Shown piece by piece: positions 23,051-31,429 of a DNA stretch of 32,213 bases. The stretch is from Simkaniaceae bacterium (GTDB lineage: Bacteria > Chlamydiota > Chlamydiia > Chlamydiales > Simkaniaceae): NCBI GenBank assembly GCA_030064985.1, contig JASJDV010000012.1:1-32213 (forward strand). Reading direction: 5' to 3'. The position numbers were made by a program, and so were the translations under genes. How positions within the stretch are numbered: position 1 is the stretch's first letter; each line of letters begins with the position of its first letter. The notes under the pieces were generated by a model that was not told where the DNA came from, did not search any database, and saw only the letters and a list, made by a program, of their open reading frames with translations.

Positions 23051-23392
23051 CCCATGAGGTTTTATGACCTATGGAAATACGGGATGTGTTGCCTCTTTTT
23101 GGTTACACTCCACGACGCCTTATACCTCAAATTTTATCCTTTTCAGTGAAGGTAATTGACAAATAGCTCAAAGCCTCCATCTACAGACAGAGAAATAAGC
23201 AAGTTCCTAAGGAAGAATCAACGAAAGGGTGCGCGGGATATTTTGGGAAGCTTTTTCCAAAAAAAGAAGTCACAAAGAGAGTCATTTCTCTGCTAACAGC
23301 CTGCCTATATCGCGGAAGTAATCAGTTCGGGAGGAAAAATGTCTCGGTATTGCTTGAACTTTCATGTGCTGGGCTTTATACAACTTGGATCA
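23051..23392. other. Gene-free stretch between porins and fbaB
   Basis: No named gene. A plus-strand frame without a start codon is open from 23172 to 23402 (ESTKGCAGYFGKLFPKKEVT... to ...[10 protein letters not shown]), in a phase unlike its surroundings, and may be the tail of a lost gene. A separate 40-codon frame begins at ATG 23339 behind a strong GGGAGG and runs antisense into the end of fbaB. Neither resembles a known family. Confidence 0.3.
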
Positions 23393-24448
23393 TTACGCGA
23401 TTGTGATCTTATCGTCGAGGTAAACGGTCTGTATCGCATGGAGAAGTTCTACTCCCTCTTTTAAAGGCTTTTGGAAGGCCTTGCGCCCTGAGATGAGTCC
23501 CATGCCACCAGCACGTTTATTGATCACGGCAGTTTCTACTGCTGCTGCAAGATCATTCTCGCCTGAGGCTCCACCAGAATTGATGAGTCCTATCCGTCCC
23601 ATATAGTTATTGATCACTTGGTAGCGGGTGAGATCAATGGGGTGATCTGAGCAGAGCTCGGTGTACATTTGATCAACCTGCTTACCAAAATTTAGATCTT
23701 TGAATCCGCCATTTCCCGCTGGAAGTTTTTGTTTGATGATATCGGCTTGGATCGTGACGCCAAGATGATTGGCCTGACCTGTTAGATCAGCAGCTGTATG
23801 GTAGTCTTGGTTGTCTGTTTTAAAGTTGGAGTTACGTAGATAACACCAAAGAATCGTCACCATTCCAAGCTCATGGGCCTTTTCGAAGGCCTCTGATACT
23901 TCAACGATTTGTCGATCACTTTCGGGAGATCCAAAGTAGATCGTTGCCCCGACTGCTTTACATCCCATTTCATAAGCTTGCTCAATCGATCCAAACTGGA
24001 TTTGATCGTAGGTATTGGGATAGGTCAGAAGTTCGTTGTGATTGAATTTTAAAATAAAGGGAATCTTGTGTGCATATTTGCGCGCTAAAGAGCCAAGGAC
24101 TCCCAGCGTTGAGGCAACACCGCTGCACCCTCCTTCAAGCGCCAGCTTAATGATATTTTCAGGATCAAAATAATCAGGATTCGGAGCAAAAGAAGCTCCA
24201 GCGGTATGCTCAATGCCTTGGTCAACAGGAAGAATGGAAAGATACCCTGTTCCCCCTAGTCGTCCAGCATTTAAGATTTCTTGTATGGTTTGGAGAACAC
24301 GTGTTGGGCGATCTGAATCTGCAAAGATGCGATCCACCCAATCAGGTCCAGGAAGATGCAGTCTTTCTTTTCCTACAATTTTGCAGCGATGCCCTAAAAG
24401 ATCTATAGCTTTTTCCCCTAGAAGTGATTCGATTCTTGAATGATCCAT
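23393..24448 (-). CDS. fbaB: Class I fructose-bisphosphate aldolase (DhnA type)
   Basis: Reversibly cleaves fructose-1,6-bisphosphate to dihydroxyacetone phosphate and glyceraldehyde-3-phosphate. It is the archaeal/DhnA-type class I enzyme also used by chlamydiae. The 351-residue length fits. Family features include [20 protein letters not shown] (~99-118) near the active site, [15 protein letters not shown], the Schiff-base lysine region [13 protein letters not shown] (~233-245), and the C-terminal phosphate-binding stretches INSGGASGE and [17 protein letters not shown]. The start ATG at 24448 gives the expected N-terminus. It partners pgi at the start of this window in the same pathway but is not co-transcribed with it. 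Confidence 0.95.
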   Translation of the reverse strand: MDHSRIESLLGEKAIDLLGHRCKIVGKERLHLPGPDWVDRIFADSDRPTRVLQTIQEILNAGRLGGTGYLSILPVDQGIEHTAGASFAPNPDYFDPENIIKLALEGGCSGVASTLGVLGSLARKYAHKIPFILKFNHNELLTYPNTYDQIQFGSIEQAYEMGCKAVGATIYFGSPESDRQIVEVSEAFEKAHELGMVTILWCYLRNSNFKTDNQDYHTAADLTGQANHLGVTIQADIIKQKLPAGNGGFKDLNFGKQVDQMYTELCSDHPIDLTRYQVINNYMGRIGLINSGGASGENDLAAAVETAVINKRAGGMGLISGRKAFQKPLKEGVELLHAIQTVYLDDKITIA

Positions 24449-24796
24449 TGTACTTCTCCACTATCTTTGCACTCACTTATAATATAACCCAATCCACTCA
24501 TTTTTTCACAAGAAGCTAACGAATGGTTTCGGAAAATCCTTAGTGGACTGTTACCTAGTTTCCTTTTATCGAGAGGGAAACACCTAGACTCTCTACTTAA
24601 GCTTCTATCACAAGTCAACCTTTACGTGCCTATGCAGCGAAATCGATCACTTATCCGGGATCGATAGAAAGAATAGAGTTTGACAATACGATCTATTTCC
24701 GGCAAAAATATAAGTTGTTATTTAATTTTGAGCAGGTCTAAAATTGACCTAAATTTGGCAGTAATGAATTAATGATCTGAATTTAGCAACGAGTTT
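24449..24796. other. Divergent intergenic stretch between fbaB and oppB
   Basis: Holds the divergent promoters. A good -35 hexamer TTGACA is at 24680-24685, but no -10 at a standard distance is clear. AGGTC (24734-24738) and GACCT (24746-24750) form a hairpin or operator-like inverted repeat about 50 bases before the oppB ATG. No coding frame is convincing. Confidence 0.35.
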
Positions 24797-25729
24797 ATGA
24801 AGAAAAACTATTTAATTCGAAAGATTTTCATCCTTGCTGGATCATTGTTTGTTGTAGCTACAACGACTTTTCTCCTAATGCAAGCCGCTCCAGGCGACCC
24901 ATTTATGGAGGAACAAAATGTTCCTGAGGAAATCATTAAAAATATGCATGCCCACTATGGGTTAGATCAACCCTGGTACATCCAGTATATAAAGTATCTA
25001 AAAGGGATCATTACTTGGAATCTAGGTCCTTCTTTTAAATATGAAGGGCGCACAGTGAATCACATTATCCGAGAAGGGCTCCCTATATCTGCTATCTTGG
25101 GCTTAGAAGCGATCATTCTTTCATTATTTACTGGAATTATTTTAGGAACAATCGCCGCCATCCACCGTTCAAGATGGCAATACCATTTAGCAACGATCGT
25201 TGCTGTCATTGGAATTTCTATTCCAAGCTTTGTTATGGCAACGTTTCTTCAATACATTTTTGCGATGAAACTCAATTTAGTTCCCGTTGCAAGATGGGGA
25301 AGTGTGGCTCATACAATTCTTCCGACTTTATCCTTAGCAGCACTTCCAACAGCATTTATTGCTCGCTTAACGCGGTCAAATATGTTAGAGGTGCTGGAAC
25401 AGGATTATGTTCAAACCGCACTCTCAAAAGGACTCTCAACAAGACAGGTGGTGTTAAAGCATGTATTAAAAAATAGCCTTCTTCCTGTGGTTACTTATAT
25501 TGGTCCGCTATGTAGCGCGATTCTAACAGGAAGTTTTATTATCGAAAAAATCTTTGGGATCCCCGGTCTTGGCAAATGGATGGTTACAAGTGTTACGAAT
25601 CGTGACTATACTGTTATTATGGGCCTAACAATGTTCTATGGCTTTCTTTTAATGGTCTTTGTATTTCTAGTGGATCTATTATACACCCTTTTTGATCCAA
25701 GAATTCAGATCGGAAAACAAAGTCGTTGA
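24797..25729 (+). CDS. oppB: Oligopeptide ABC transporter permease OppB
   Basis: Inner-membrane permease, one half of the membrane channel for peptide import. 310 residues with six hydrophobic helices. The N-terminus starts with a membrane helix and the first periplasmic segment (AAPGDPFMEEQNVPEE...YGLDQPWYIQYIKYL) typical of OppB/DppB. The EAA loop that docks onto the ATPases is visible as DYVQTALSKGLSTRQVVLKH (~200-219), and FIIEKIFGIPGLGKWM near the end is also diagnostic. First gene of an oppB-oppC-oppD-oppF operon without oppA. ATG 24797 is the first start; no strong ribosome-binding site is seen. Confidence 0.94.
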   Translation: MKKNYLIRKIFILAGSLFVVATTTFLLMQAAPGDPFMEEQNVPEEIIKNMHAHYGLDQPWYIQYIKYLKGIITWNLGPSFKYEGRTVNHIIREGLPISAILGLEAIILSLFTGIILGTIAAIHRSRWQYHLATIVAVIGISIPSFVMATFLQYIFAMKLNLVPVARWGSVAHTILPTLSLAALPTAFIARLTRSNMLEVLEQDYVQTALSKGLSTRQVVLKHVLKNSLLPVVTYIGPLCSAILTGSFIIEKIFGIPGLGKWMVTSVTNRDYTVIMGLTMFYGFLLMVFVFLVDLLYTLFDPRIQIGKQSR

Positions 25730-25742
25730 AGTAAGGAACCCT

Positions 25743-26648
25743 ATGAAAGAAAGTGAAATGTTTATCGATAAAGCGCCTCCTCTTGAAGAAGATATTTCGT
25801 CTCAAAGTATTTCCTACTGGAAAGATGCTTGGATGAGACTTCGCGCTAATCCCACAGCATTTACGAGTCTTTTTGTGTTAATCTTTCTGATTATCTGCGC
25901 AGTTATTATTCCTTTTGTGAGCACTTATACCTACTATGAGACTCACCTTCCTCTTAAAAATACACCACCTTGTAGCAGGTTTTGGTTTGGAACTGATGAG
26001 TTGGGACGAGATATTTTTACTCGTATTTGGTGGGGGGCACGCATTTCTCTTTTTGTGGGAATTACCGCAGCCACCATAGATATGGCTATTGGCGTTTTCT
26101 ATGGAGCTTTTGCGGGCCTTGTCGGAGGAAAAATTGAAGAATTTATGATGCGCGTTTCAGACATCCTCTATTCACTTCCCTATCTCTTAATGGTTATTTT
26201 ATTGATAGTGATCATGAGGCCGGGAATAACAACGATTATTATTGCCTTGACGATTTGCGGTTGGATCAATATGGCTCGGATCGTCAGGGGGCAAATTTTA
26301 CAGATTAAACAAAATGACTATGTCGTTGCCGCCTATATGCTGGGTGCTAGCAGATGGCGGATTCTATTTCACCATTTGATTCCTAACTCTATCGGCTCAA
26401 TTATTACGACGATGACCTTGACCATTCCAGCAGCTATTTTTACTGAAGCATTCTTAAGCTTTTTAGGGCTAGGTATTCAAGCTCCCATTGCAAGTTGGGG
26501 CACAATGGTAAGTGAAGGTCTTTCCGCTCTTCGCTATTACCCATGGCGTCTTTTTTTCCCAGCTACTTTCATCAGTGTTACAATGCTTGCTCTCAACCTT
26601 CTAGGAGATGGAATCCGAGATGCTTTTGACCCAAGGCTCCGCACATGA
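25743..26648 (+). CDS. oppC: Oligopeptide ABC transporter permease OppC
   Basis: Partner permease of OppB, 301 residues from ATG 25743. I prefer this to a frame start at 25692 because AAGGA stands just before it and the longer version would overlap oppB. A cytoplasmic N-terminal tail with SYWKDAWMRLRANPTAF precedes the first helix, followed by FWFGTDELGRDIFTRIWWGA (~80-99), a family hallmark. The EAA loop is DYVVAAYMLGASRWRILFHH (~190-209), and LSFLGLGIQAPIASWG (~239-254) is typical of OppC/DppC. The last bases (ATGA) overlap oppD, showing translational coupling. Confidence 0.94.
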   Translation: MKESEMFIDKAPPLEEDISSQSISYWKDAWMRLRANPTAFTSLFVLIFLIICAVIIPFVSTYTYYETHLPLKNTPPCSRFWFGTDELGRDIFTRIWWGARISLFVGITAATIDMAIGVFYGAFAGLVGGKIEEFMMRVSDILYSLPYLLMVILLIVIMRPGITTIIIALTICGWINMARIVRGQILQIKQNDYVVAAYMLGASRWRILFHHLIPNSIGSIITTMTLTIPAAIFTEAFLSFLGLGIQAPIASWGTMVSEGLSALRYYPWRLFFPATFISVTMLALNLLGDGIRDAFDPRLRT

Positions 26649-27646
26649 CAGATATACTTGAAGTTGAGGATCTCCACACCTCCTTTTCAACCCTTTCGAA
26701 AAAAGTTGCAGCGGTACGTGGTGTTAGCTTCGATCTAAAACAAGGAGAGACTTTAGGCATTGTAGGTGAATCGGGCTGTGGTAAGTCTGTAATGGCTCGA
26801 AGTATTACCCGTCTGCTTCCCGCTATTTCTTCTAAAATCGACAAGGGGCGCATTTTGTATCGGGGCGAAGACCTCATTCTAAAAAGTGAACGTGAGCTGC
26901 GTAAGATTCGAGGAAAAGAGATTGGGATGATCTTTCAGGACCCGATGACATCCTTGAATCCTACAATGCGTATTGGAGATCAAATCATTGAGGGCTACGG
27001 TCTTCACTACCCTAAAGTCACAAAAAAAGAAAGGAAGGGACACGCACTTGATCTATTAAAACGTGTAGGAGTATCTGAAGCTGGATCGCGCCTTAAACAG
27101 TATCCACATGAGCTCAGCGGTGGGATGCGTCAACGTGTCATGATTGCTATTGCGATCATTTCCTCGCCTAGTATTTTAATAGCCGATGAACCCACAACAG
27201 CTCTTGACGTCACCATCCAAGCTCAAATCCTTGAGTTAATCAAAGAAATTCAAGAAAAAGATGGAATGAGCATCATGCTTATTACCCATGACTTAAGTAT
27301 TGTTTCTGGCTTTTGCGACCGCGTAGTTGTCATGTATGCAGGTCAAATTGTTGAAAGCGCATCTGTTGAAAAGTTATTCTCTGCGCCAAAACATCCTTAT
27401 ACACACCAACTTCTTAGCTCCATTCCTCGCCTAGACCTTCCTTCCAAAAGAAAACTTCATTCAATTCATGGCTCTCCTCCTGATCTATCGATGAAGATTA
27501 AAGGCTGCGCTTTTGCAAAGCGTTGCCCACATGCTATGAACGTCTGCTACGATAGAAAGCCTCAAAATTATCGCGTTGCTGACAATCATCATGCAGCTTG
27601 TTGGCTATTCGATCCTCGCATGGAAAAGCAGGAACAAACGCGATGA
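26645..27646 (+). CDS. oppD: Oligopeptide ABC transporter ATPase OppD
   Basis: Cytoplasmic ATPase that powers the OppBC channel. 333 residues. Walker A GESGCGKSV (~39-47), Q-loop IFQDPMTSLNP, ABC signature HELSGGMRQRVM (~155-166) and Walker B ILIADEPTTALD (~177-188) followed by the H-loop LITHDLS are all intact. The C-terminal peptide-transporter extension has the cysteine cluster GCAFAKRCPHAMNVC, which binds an iron-sulphur cluster in related proteins. Start ATG overlaps the oppC stop (ATGA), and its own stop overlaps the oppF start the same way. Confidence 0.96.
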   Translation: MTDILEVEDLHTSFSTLSKKVAAVRGVSFDLKQGETLGIVGESGCGKSVMARSITRLLPAISSKIDKGRILYRGEDLILKSERELRKIRGKEIGMIFQDPMTSLNPTMRIGDQIIEGYGLHYPKVTKKERKGHALDLLKRVGVSEAGSRLKQYPHELSGGMRQRVMIAIAIISSPSILIADEPTTALDVTIQAQILELIKEIQEKDGMSIMLITHDLSIVSGFCDRVVVMYAGQIVESASVEKLFSAPKHPYTHQLLSSIPRLDLPSKRKLHSIHGSPPDLSMKIKGCAFAKRCPHAMNVCYDRKPQNYRVADNHHAACWLFDPRMEKQEQTR

Positions 27647-28599
27647 ATACTCCCCTGGTCCAGATTAAAAATCTAAAAAAGTACTTTTCTTATACGGGGC
27701 AAATGCTCCGAGCCGTGGACAATGTCTCGTTTGATATTTTTCCCCAAGAAACTCTGGGACTTGTTGGAGAGTCTGGTTGTGGGAAGACAGCTTTAGCACG
27801 CACTCTGACGCGTCTTCACGAACCCACAAGTGGAGCTATCCTTTTCAAGGGAGAAAACATTCTACATTTTCATGGAAAAGCGATTAAATCGTTGCGCCGC
27901 GATATGCAATATATTTTTCAAGATCCTTATGCCTCTTTAAATCCTCGGATGACTGCGGGAGAAATCATTGCTGAGCCCTTAAATATTCATAAAGTTTCGA
28001 ACAAACCTGATCGAGAAAAACGTGTCCAACAGCTACTTGAACTTGTGGGCCTGCGTCCAGAGTATATCAATCGTTTTCCTCACGAATTTAGCGGAGGACA
28101 ACGGCAAAGGATCGGAATTGCAAGGGCACTCGCTCTTAATCCTCGCTTTATCGTTTGTGATGAACCGATTGCGGCGCTTGACGTTTGTATTCAAGCCCAA
28201 ATTGTGAACCTCCTTAAACACTTGCAAGAAGAATTGGGCCTCACCTACCTCTTCATTTCTCACGACCTTGCAATGGTAAAGTATTTATCAACGCGCGTGG
28301 CTGTTATGTATCTTGGTCATCTAATGGAACTTGCCCCCAGTCACGACCTTTATGAAAGCCCCCTCCATCCATACACTCAAGGTCTTTTTTCAGCCATTCC
28401 TATTCCAGATCCACATGTCGAAAAGAAACGGAAACGTATCCTCATCACCGGAGAGGTGCCAAGTCCCATCAATCCACCCAAAGGATGCGTTTTTTGTACG
28501 CGTTGTCCTAAAGTGCAGAAAATTTGCTTTGAAAAACGGCCAAAATTAAGGGAAATTGCGCCAGGACGTCAAGCCGCCTGCCACCTGGTTAATCCTTAG
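27643..28599 (+). CDS. oppF: Oligopeptide ABC transporter ATPase OppF
   Basis: Second ATPase of the peptide importer, 318 residues from ATG 27643, which overlaps the oppD stop (ATGA); an in-frame start at 27598 lies inside oppD and is less likely. Walker A GESGCGKTA (~41-49), Q-loop IFQDPYASLNP, signature HEFSGGQRQRIG (~145-156), Walker B FIVCDEPIAALD (~167-178) and H-loop FISHDLA are present. The C-terminus carries a cysteine cluster (GCVFCTRCPKVQKIC). The gene ends the operon; a degenerate Rpn-type relic abuts its stop directly. Confidence 0.96.
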   Translation: MNTPLVQIKNLKKYFSYTGQMLRAVDNVSFDIFPQETLGLVGESGCGKTALARTLTRLHEPTSGAILFKGENILHFHGKAIKSLRRDMQYIFQDPYASLNPRMTAGEIIAEPLNIHKVSNKPDREKRVQQLLELVGLRPEYINRFPHEFSGGQRQRIGIARALALNPRFIVCDEPIAALDVCIQAQIVNLLKHLQEELGLTYLFISHDLAMVKYLSTRVAVMYLGHLMELAPSHDLYESPLHPYTQGLFSAIPIPDPHVEKKRKRILITGEVPSPINPPKGCVFCTRCPKVQKICFEKRPKLREIAPGRQAACHLVNP

Positions 28600-28970
28600 A
28601 CTCTTGTCCTTCTGCTAAAAAACGCGTCGATAAGTAAAGAAGAGGAGCTTGAGAAACGCAAGCAAGATCCGATTTTCCGAATGGCTCTTGAAAGACTAGA
28701 TAGGTCTCTAGTCTGATCCAGAAATAAGAAAAGCCTCCAAAGAAAGCATCAATGAGCAGCGCAATCTCACAGCGATCAAACAAGCTAGTGTCAAAGAAGG
28801 GCATGGAGCCGGCTTAGGAAAAGGGCGAGAGGAAGGACGTAAAGAGGGACAAAAAGAAGAGCAATGGAAAATTGCCCACGCACTTATAAAGCAAAACCGC
28901 CCCATTAAAAACATGTCCGAAGCAACGGGCCTTAAGCGAAAAAGAACTAGAAGACATGCGGAAATTTTAG
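28600..28970 (+). pseudogene. Rpn/PD-(D/E)XK transposase-like C-terminal remnant
   Basis: Reading across frames gives LKNASISKEEELEKRKQDPI then FRMALERLD, next DPEIRKASKESINEQRNLTA, then a Gly-Glu-Lys-rich stretch (GKGREEGRKEGQKEEQ) and finally MSEATGL joined in another frame to SEKELEDMRKF and TAG. This order (DP.f..a.erL, DPEir, EG-repeat helix, ATGLSe.E...l) is the C-terminal half of Rpn-family recombination-promoting nucleases/putative transposases. The catalytic N-terminal PD-(D/E)XK half is absent, and at least two frameshifts (about 28710 and 28930) break it. It begins immediately after the oppF stop, so the left boundary is a deletion or insertion junction. Confidence 0.7.
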
Positions 28971-29065
28971 CTTTTGGAGTGAAATTTTTGTAAACTCTCA
29001 AGAACATCTTTAGTATACAGATCAGCAGCCATTATCCAATCCTCGAATTTCTTGTGGGGCACCTG

Positions 29066-29245
29066 TTAGATCCTTATAGCTAGTTTTATCAAGACACACT
29101 GCCCATCTACACCCATTTGATCAGCACTTAATAGATCAGCTTTTAACATGAAAAACGCGCAAACGGGTGGAATCGCGTAGTTGGCAAGCTCTAGGTTAGC
29201 AGCGTTTTTCAAAAACTTTTTAAGTGGGGAGAAACATTTCGACAT
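29066..29245 (-). pseudogene. Truncated paralogue of the Sel1-repeat protein
   Basis: From ATG 29245 the frame gives MSKCFSPLKKFLKNAANLEL then ANYAIPPVCAFFMLKADLLS, almost the same N-terminal ~45 residues as the Sel1-repeat gene at 29823. It ends after about 15 unrelated residues (MGVDGQCVLIKLAIRI). All Sel1 repeats are missing. It looks like the 5' end of a duplicated gene cut off by a deletion; a longer start at 29296 is possible but has no match in the paralogue. Confidence 0.6.
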
Positions 29246-29255
29246 ATCATCAACT
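29130..29255. repeat. Direct repeat shared by the two Sel1-type genes (copy 1; copy 2 at about 29700-29830)
   Basis: About 125 bp containing the N-terminal coding segment and bases up to just before the start codon are repeated in the same orientation, e.g. GATCAGCTTTTAACATGAAAA in both and CGACATATCATCAACT versus TGACATATCACCAACT at the 5' ends of the genes. Divergence is a few dozen substitutions, so the duplication is not very recent. Confidence 0.65.
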
Positions 29256-29307
29256 CCTACAACACCGCCCAAGGCGTTTCCAAAGGGCAGGGCCACCTTC
29301 GAAGTTT

Positions 29308-29823
29308 CTACTGTAACCTCTCAAGAGCTTCTGTAGCCCTTAGATAACCCTGATTAGCAGCAAGGGTGTAGTAATCGACAGCTTTCTCATGGTCTTTTGG
29401 CACTCCTTTGCCATACTCGTGGCAAAGTCCTAGAGTAAACTGCGCCTTCACATGACCCTGATCAGCAGCAAGGGTGTAATAATGGACAGCTTTTTTATAG
29501 TTTTGTGGAACACCTTCTCCATGATGATAGAAAAATCCCAATTTAAACTGCGCCTGTGCATAACCTTGATCAGCAGCGAGTTTGTAATACTGGACAGCAA
29601 GTGTGTAGTAATGGACAGCTTTCTGGTAATCTTTCAGGACTTCTTTGTCATGCAAGGAATAACTTCCCGATTGACACTGTTCTATTGTATCACCCTGGTC
29701 AGCACTTAGTAGATCAGCTTTTAACATGAAAAGCGCACAAACGGGTGGAATCGCATAGTTGACAAGCGCTAGGTTAAAGGCCCCTTTCGAAAACTTTTTA
29801 AATAAGAAGAACGACTTTGACAT
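29308..29823 (-). CDS. Sel1-like repeat (TPR-type) protein
   Basis: A 171-residue protein with two complete and one or two partial Sel1 repeats of ~36 residues (YYKLAADQGYAQAQFKLGFF, YHHGEGVPQNYKKAVHYY, TLAADQGHVKAQFTLGLC, HEYGKGVPKDHEKAVDYY, TLAANQGYLRATEAL). Sel1 repeats are alpha-helical protein-interaction scaffolds, often used by secreted effectors of intracellular bacteria. The first ~45 residues (MSKSFFLFKK... NYAIPPVCALFMLKADLLSA) contain a modest hydrophobic stretch, possibly a signal or secretion segment, and are duplicated in the truncated neighbour. The internal YYTLAVQYYKLA shows a collapsed repeat. The plus strand here has nothing convincing. Confidence 0.8.
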   Translation of the reverse strand: MSKSFFLFKKFSKGAFNLALVNYAIPPVCALFMLKADLLSADQGDTIEQCQSGSYSLHDKEVLKDYQKAVHYYTLAVQYYKLAADQGYAQAQFKLGFFYHHGEGVPQNYKKAVHYYTLAADQGHVKAQFTLGLCHEYGKGVPKDHEKAVDYYTLAANQGYLRATEALERLQ

Positions 29824-30112
29824 ATCACCAACTTTTGTTTAATCGTACTAGATATATATATGTTCTTGCGCTTTTTTTTTAACAAGAAGAATCATCACTC
29901 AATATCTTGTAAAACTCGTAGCACTCTCAATCTCTTAAAGGAAATAAGCTTCTAAACTGGTGTATGAAAATGACCTGTTGCTTGCGCAACACCCACAAGA
30001 GGCTGGCTACTTCCCAGGCAAATATTTGGACAACTTTGGCCTATGCCCAGGCTACCACTTCTTCCGCGAAGGATACGTGCTATTTTTCGGAGCAACTCCT
30101 TTGTATCAGAAG
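29824..30112. other. Gene-free stretch between Sel1 gene and IS630 relic
   Basis: Contains the probable promoter region of the Sel1 gene (AT-rich, a run of nine T at 29872-29880). Beyond that, two overlapping open frames on opposite strands (29952-30160) have no family features. Probably flanking debris of the insertion element. Confidence 0.3.
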
Positions 30113-30379
30113 CTAGTGAAAACATATGCAACGCTCCGATCCTGCAAAGCAACGGTTTGACACATCCTTTCTTCTAAGATGCTTCCAAATCTGTTCAAAG
30201 AGACCAAGCTCAAAGGAGGCAGCTGGAAGTGGAAACAAAATGAGGTTCTTAAAATTTTTAAGCTTTTTTGTCGTGTGCCATTCTGCTCTTTCTAAAACAG
30301 TCACCCCATGTTTCCCTTCAAGAATTTGTTGCACAATATCCTCTAAATTGCTCGTATCAAAGAAAGGAAGAATGAGCAA
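30113..30379 (-). pseudogene. IS630-type transposase C-terminal remnant
   Basis: The frame reads LILPFFDTSNLEDIVQQILE, then VTVLERAEWHTTKKLKNFKN and LILFPLPAASFELGLFEQIW followed by KHLRRKDVSNRCF. This follows the DDE domain end of IS630-family transposases (V(L/V)D.A.WH.s..l..P.ni.l..LPpYSPELNP.E..W..lr...l.NR.F). The final catalytic Glu of the FEQIW block is kept, but the Asp before AxWH is Glu and the YSPELNP core is changed to AASFELGL. Upstream catalytic Asp and N-terminal HTH parts are not found, so the element is dead. Confidence 0.65.
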
Positions 30380-30477
30380 GCCCTTTCGTAGTTGATCGGT
30401 TTTATCAACGATAACTATGGAAGATCTGTAAGTTTTTAGCCCTAAATGGCATCATTTGCGCAAGCTAGAAGGAAAAA

Positions 30478-31422
30478 TCAATGCAACGATGGGACAGTCA
30501 TTGCTAGGACCTGTTTTGGAAGCTCAAAAAAGACATTTTCTTCCGTGTATTTTACTTCTCTTGTTTCAGTCACCCCAAGAGTTCTAAGATGCGCAATACA
30601 CTTTTGAACAGTAGATTCAGGTGTAGAAGCACCAGCAGTAAGGCCAATCGCTTTTACCCCTTCGAACCAAGCAGGATCGATTTCATCGGGACTATTGATC
30701 AAATGCCCAGGAACACCTCTCTTACGTGCCACTTCACAAAGACGATTAGAATTGGAGCTTGTGGGATCACCGACAACAAGGACCACATCGACCGAATGGG
30801 TGATTTCTCGCAGGGCTAACTGTCGATGAGTTGTTGCATAACAGATCGAAGAACTTGGCAACGTTTCAATCAGAGGGTACTTTTCCTTAATCGCAGCGGC
30901 GATTTCTTTCACATCGTCGAGGCTCAAAGTCGTCTGAGTCGTGTAGAAAAGGCGTTGCTCTTGAGGGAAAGTGAGTTTTTCAACATCCTCAATGGACTCA
31001 ATAATGGTTGTATCGTCTGGAGCTTCTCCAGCAGTCCCCATCACTTCGACATGCTTTTTATGACCAATAAGAAGGATGTGATATCCTTTTTTTGCATAAC
31101 GTTTAGCCGCTGAGTGGACCCGAATCACAAGTCCGCAAGAAGCATCGATTTCGATGAGTTTTCTTTTCTTGGCATGTTCGCGAACAGAAGGTGGAATTCC
31201 ATGAGCAGAATAAATAATGCGGGAACCTTCAGGGACTTCTTCTAAGTCTTCGATAAAAATTGCTCCTTTTTTCTCTAAGTCTTGTACGACGTGGTGGTTG
31301 TGCACAATTTGGTGCTTGACGTAAATAGGAGCGCCCCAAGCCTGCAGTGCCCGCTCAACAGTTTCAATCGCACGAACAACGCCGGCACAAAATCCTCTAG
31401 GTTTTGAAAGCAATAGTTTCAT
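30478..31422 (-). CDS. ispH: 4-hydroxy-3-methylbut-2-enyl diphosphate reductase IspH
   Basis: Last step of the MEP pathway, making IPP and DMAPP (the latter is MiaA's substrate). 314 residues from ATG 31422. The three [4Fe-4S] cysteines are C12 in KPRGFCAGVVRAI, C96 in IDASCGLVIRVHSA, and the Cys of SSSICYATTHRQ. The substrate/proton-relay regions KHQIVHNHHVV, IYSAHGIPP and GHKKHVEVMGTAGE are intact. The usual DATCP..T reads DASCG..I here; Chlamydia IspH also departs from the consensus at this place, as I recall. A frame open to 31518 only adds residues from the decayed LMW-PTP, so I start at 31422. Confidence 0.96.
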   Translation of the reverse strand: MKLLLSKPRGFCAGVVRAIETVERALQAWGAPIYVKHQIVHNHHVVQDLEKKGAIFIEDLEEVPEGSRIIYSAHGIPPSVREHAKKRKLIEIDASCGLVIRVHSAAKRYAKKGYHILLIGHKKHVEVMGTAGEAPDDTTIIESIEDVEKLTFPQEQRLFYTTQTTLSLDDVKEIAAAIKEKYPLIETLPSSSICYATTHRQLALREITHSVDVVLVVGDPTSSNSNRLCEVARKRGVPGHLINSPDEIDPAWFEGVKAIGLTAGASTPESTVQKCIAHLRTLGVTETREVKYTEENVFFELPKQVLAMTVPSLH

Positions 31423-31429
31423 ATATCGG

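Noticed and set aside
23339-23461. Small ORF with a strong GGGAGG site
   Set aside because: More than half of it is antisense to the end of fbaB and the peptide has no recognisable features; recorded only as part of the intergenic note.
29330-29700. Tandem repeats suggesting a CRISPR array
   Set aside because: The periodicity is ~108 bp and is explained by the 36-residue Sel1 repeats; there are no short palindromic repeats with unique spacers.
29952-30160. Two opposed 66-codon frames near the IS630 relic
   Set aside because: They overlap each other on opposite strands, have no family motif and no ribosome-binding site.
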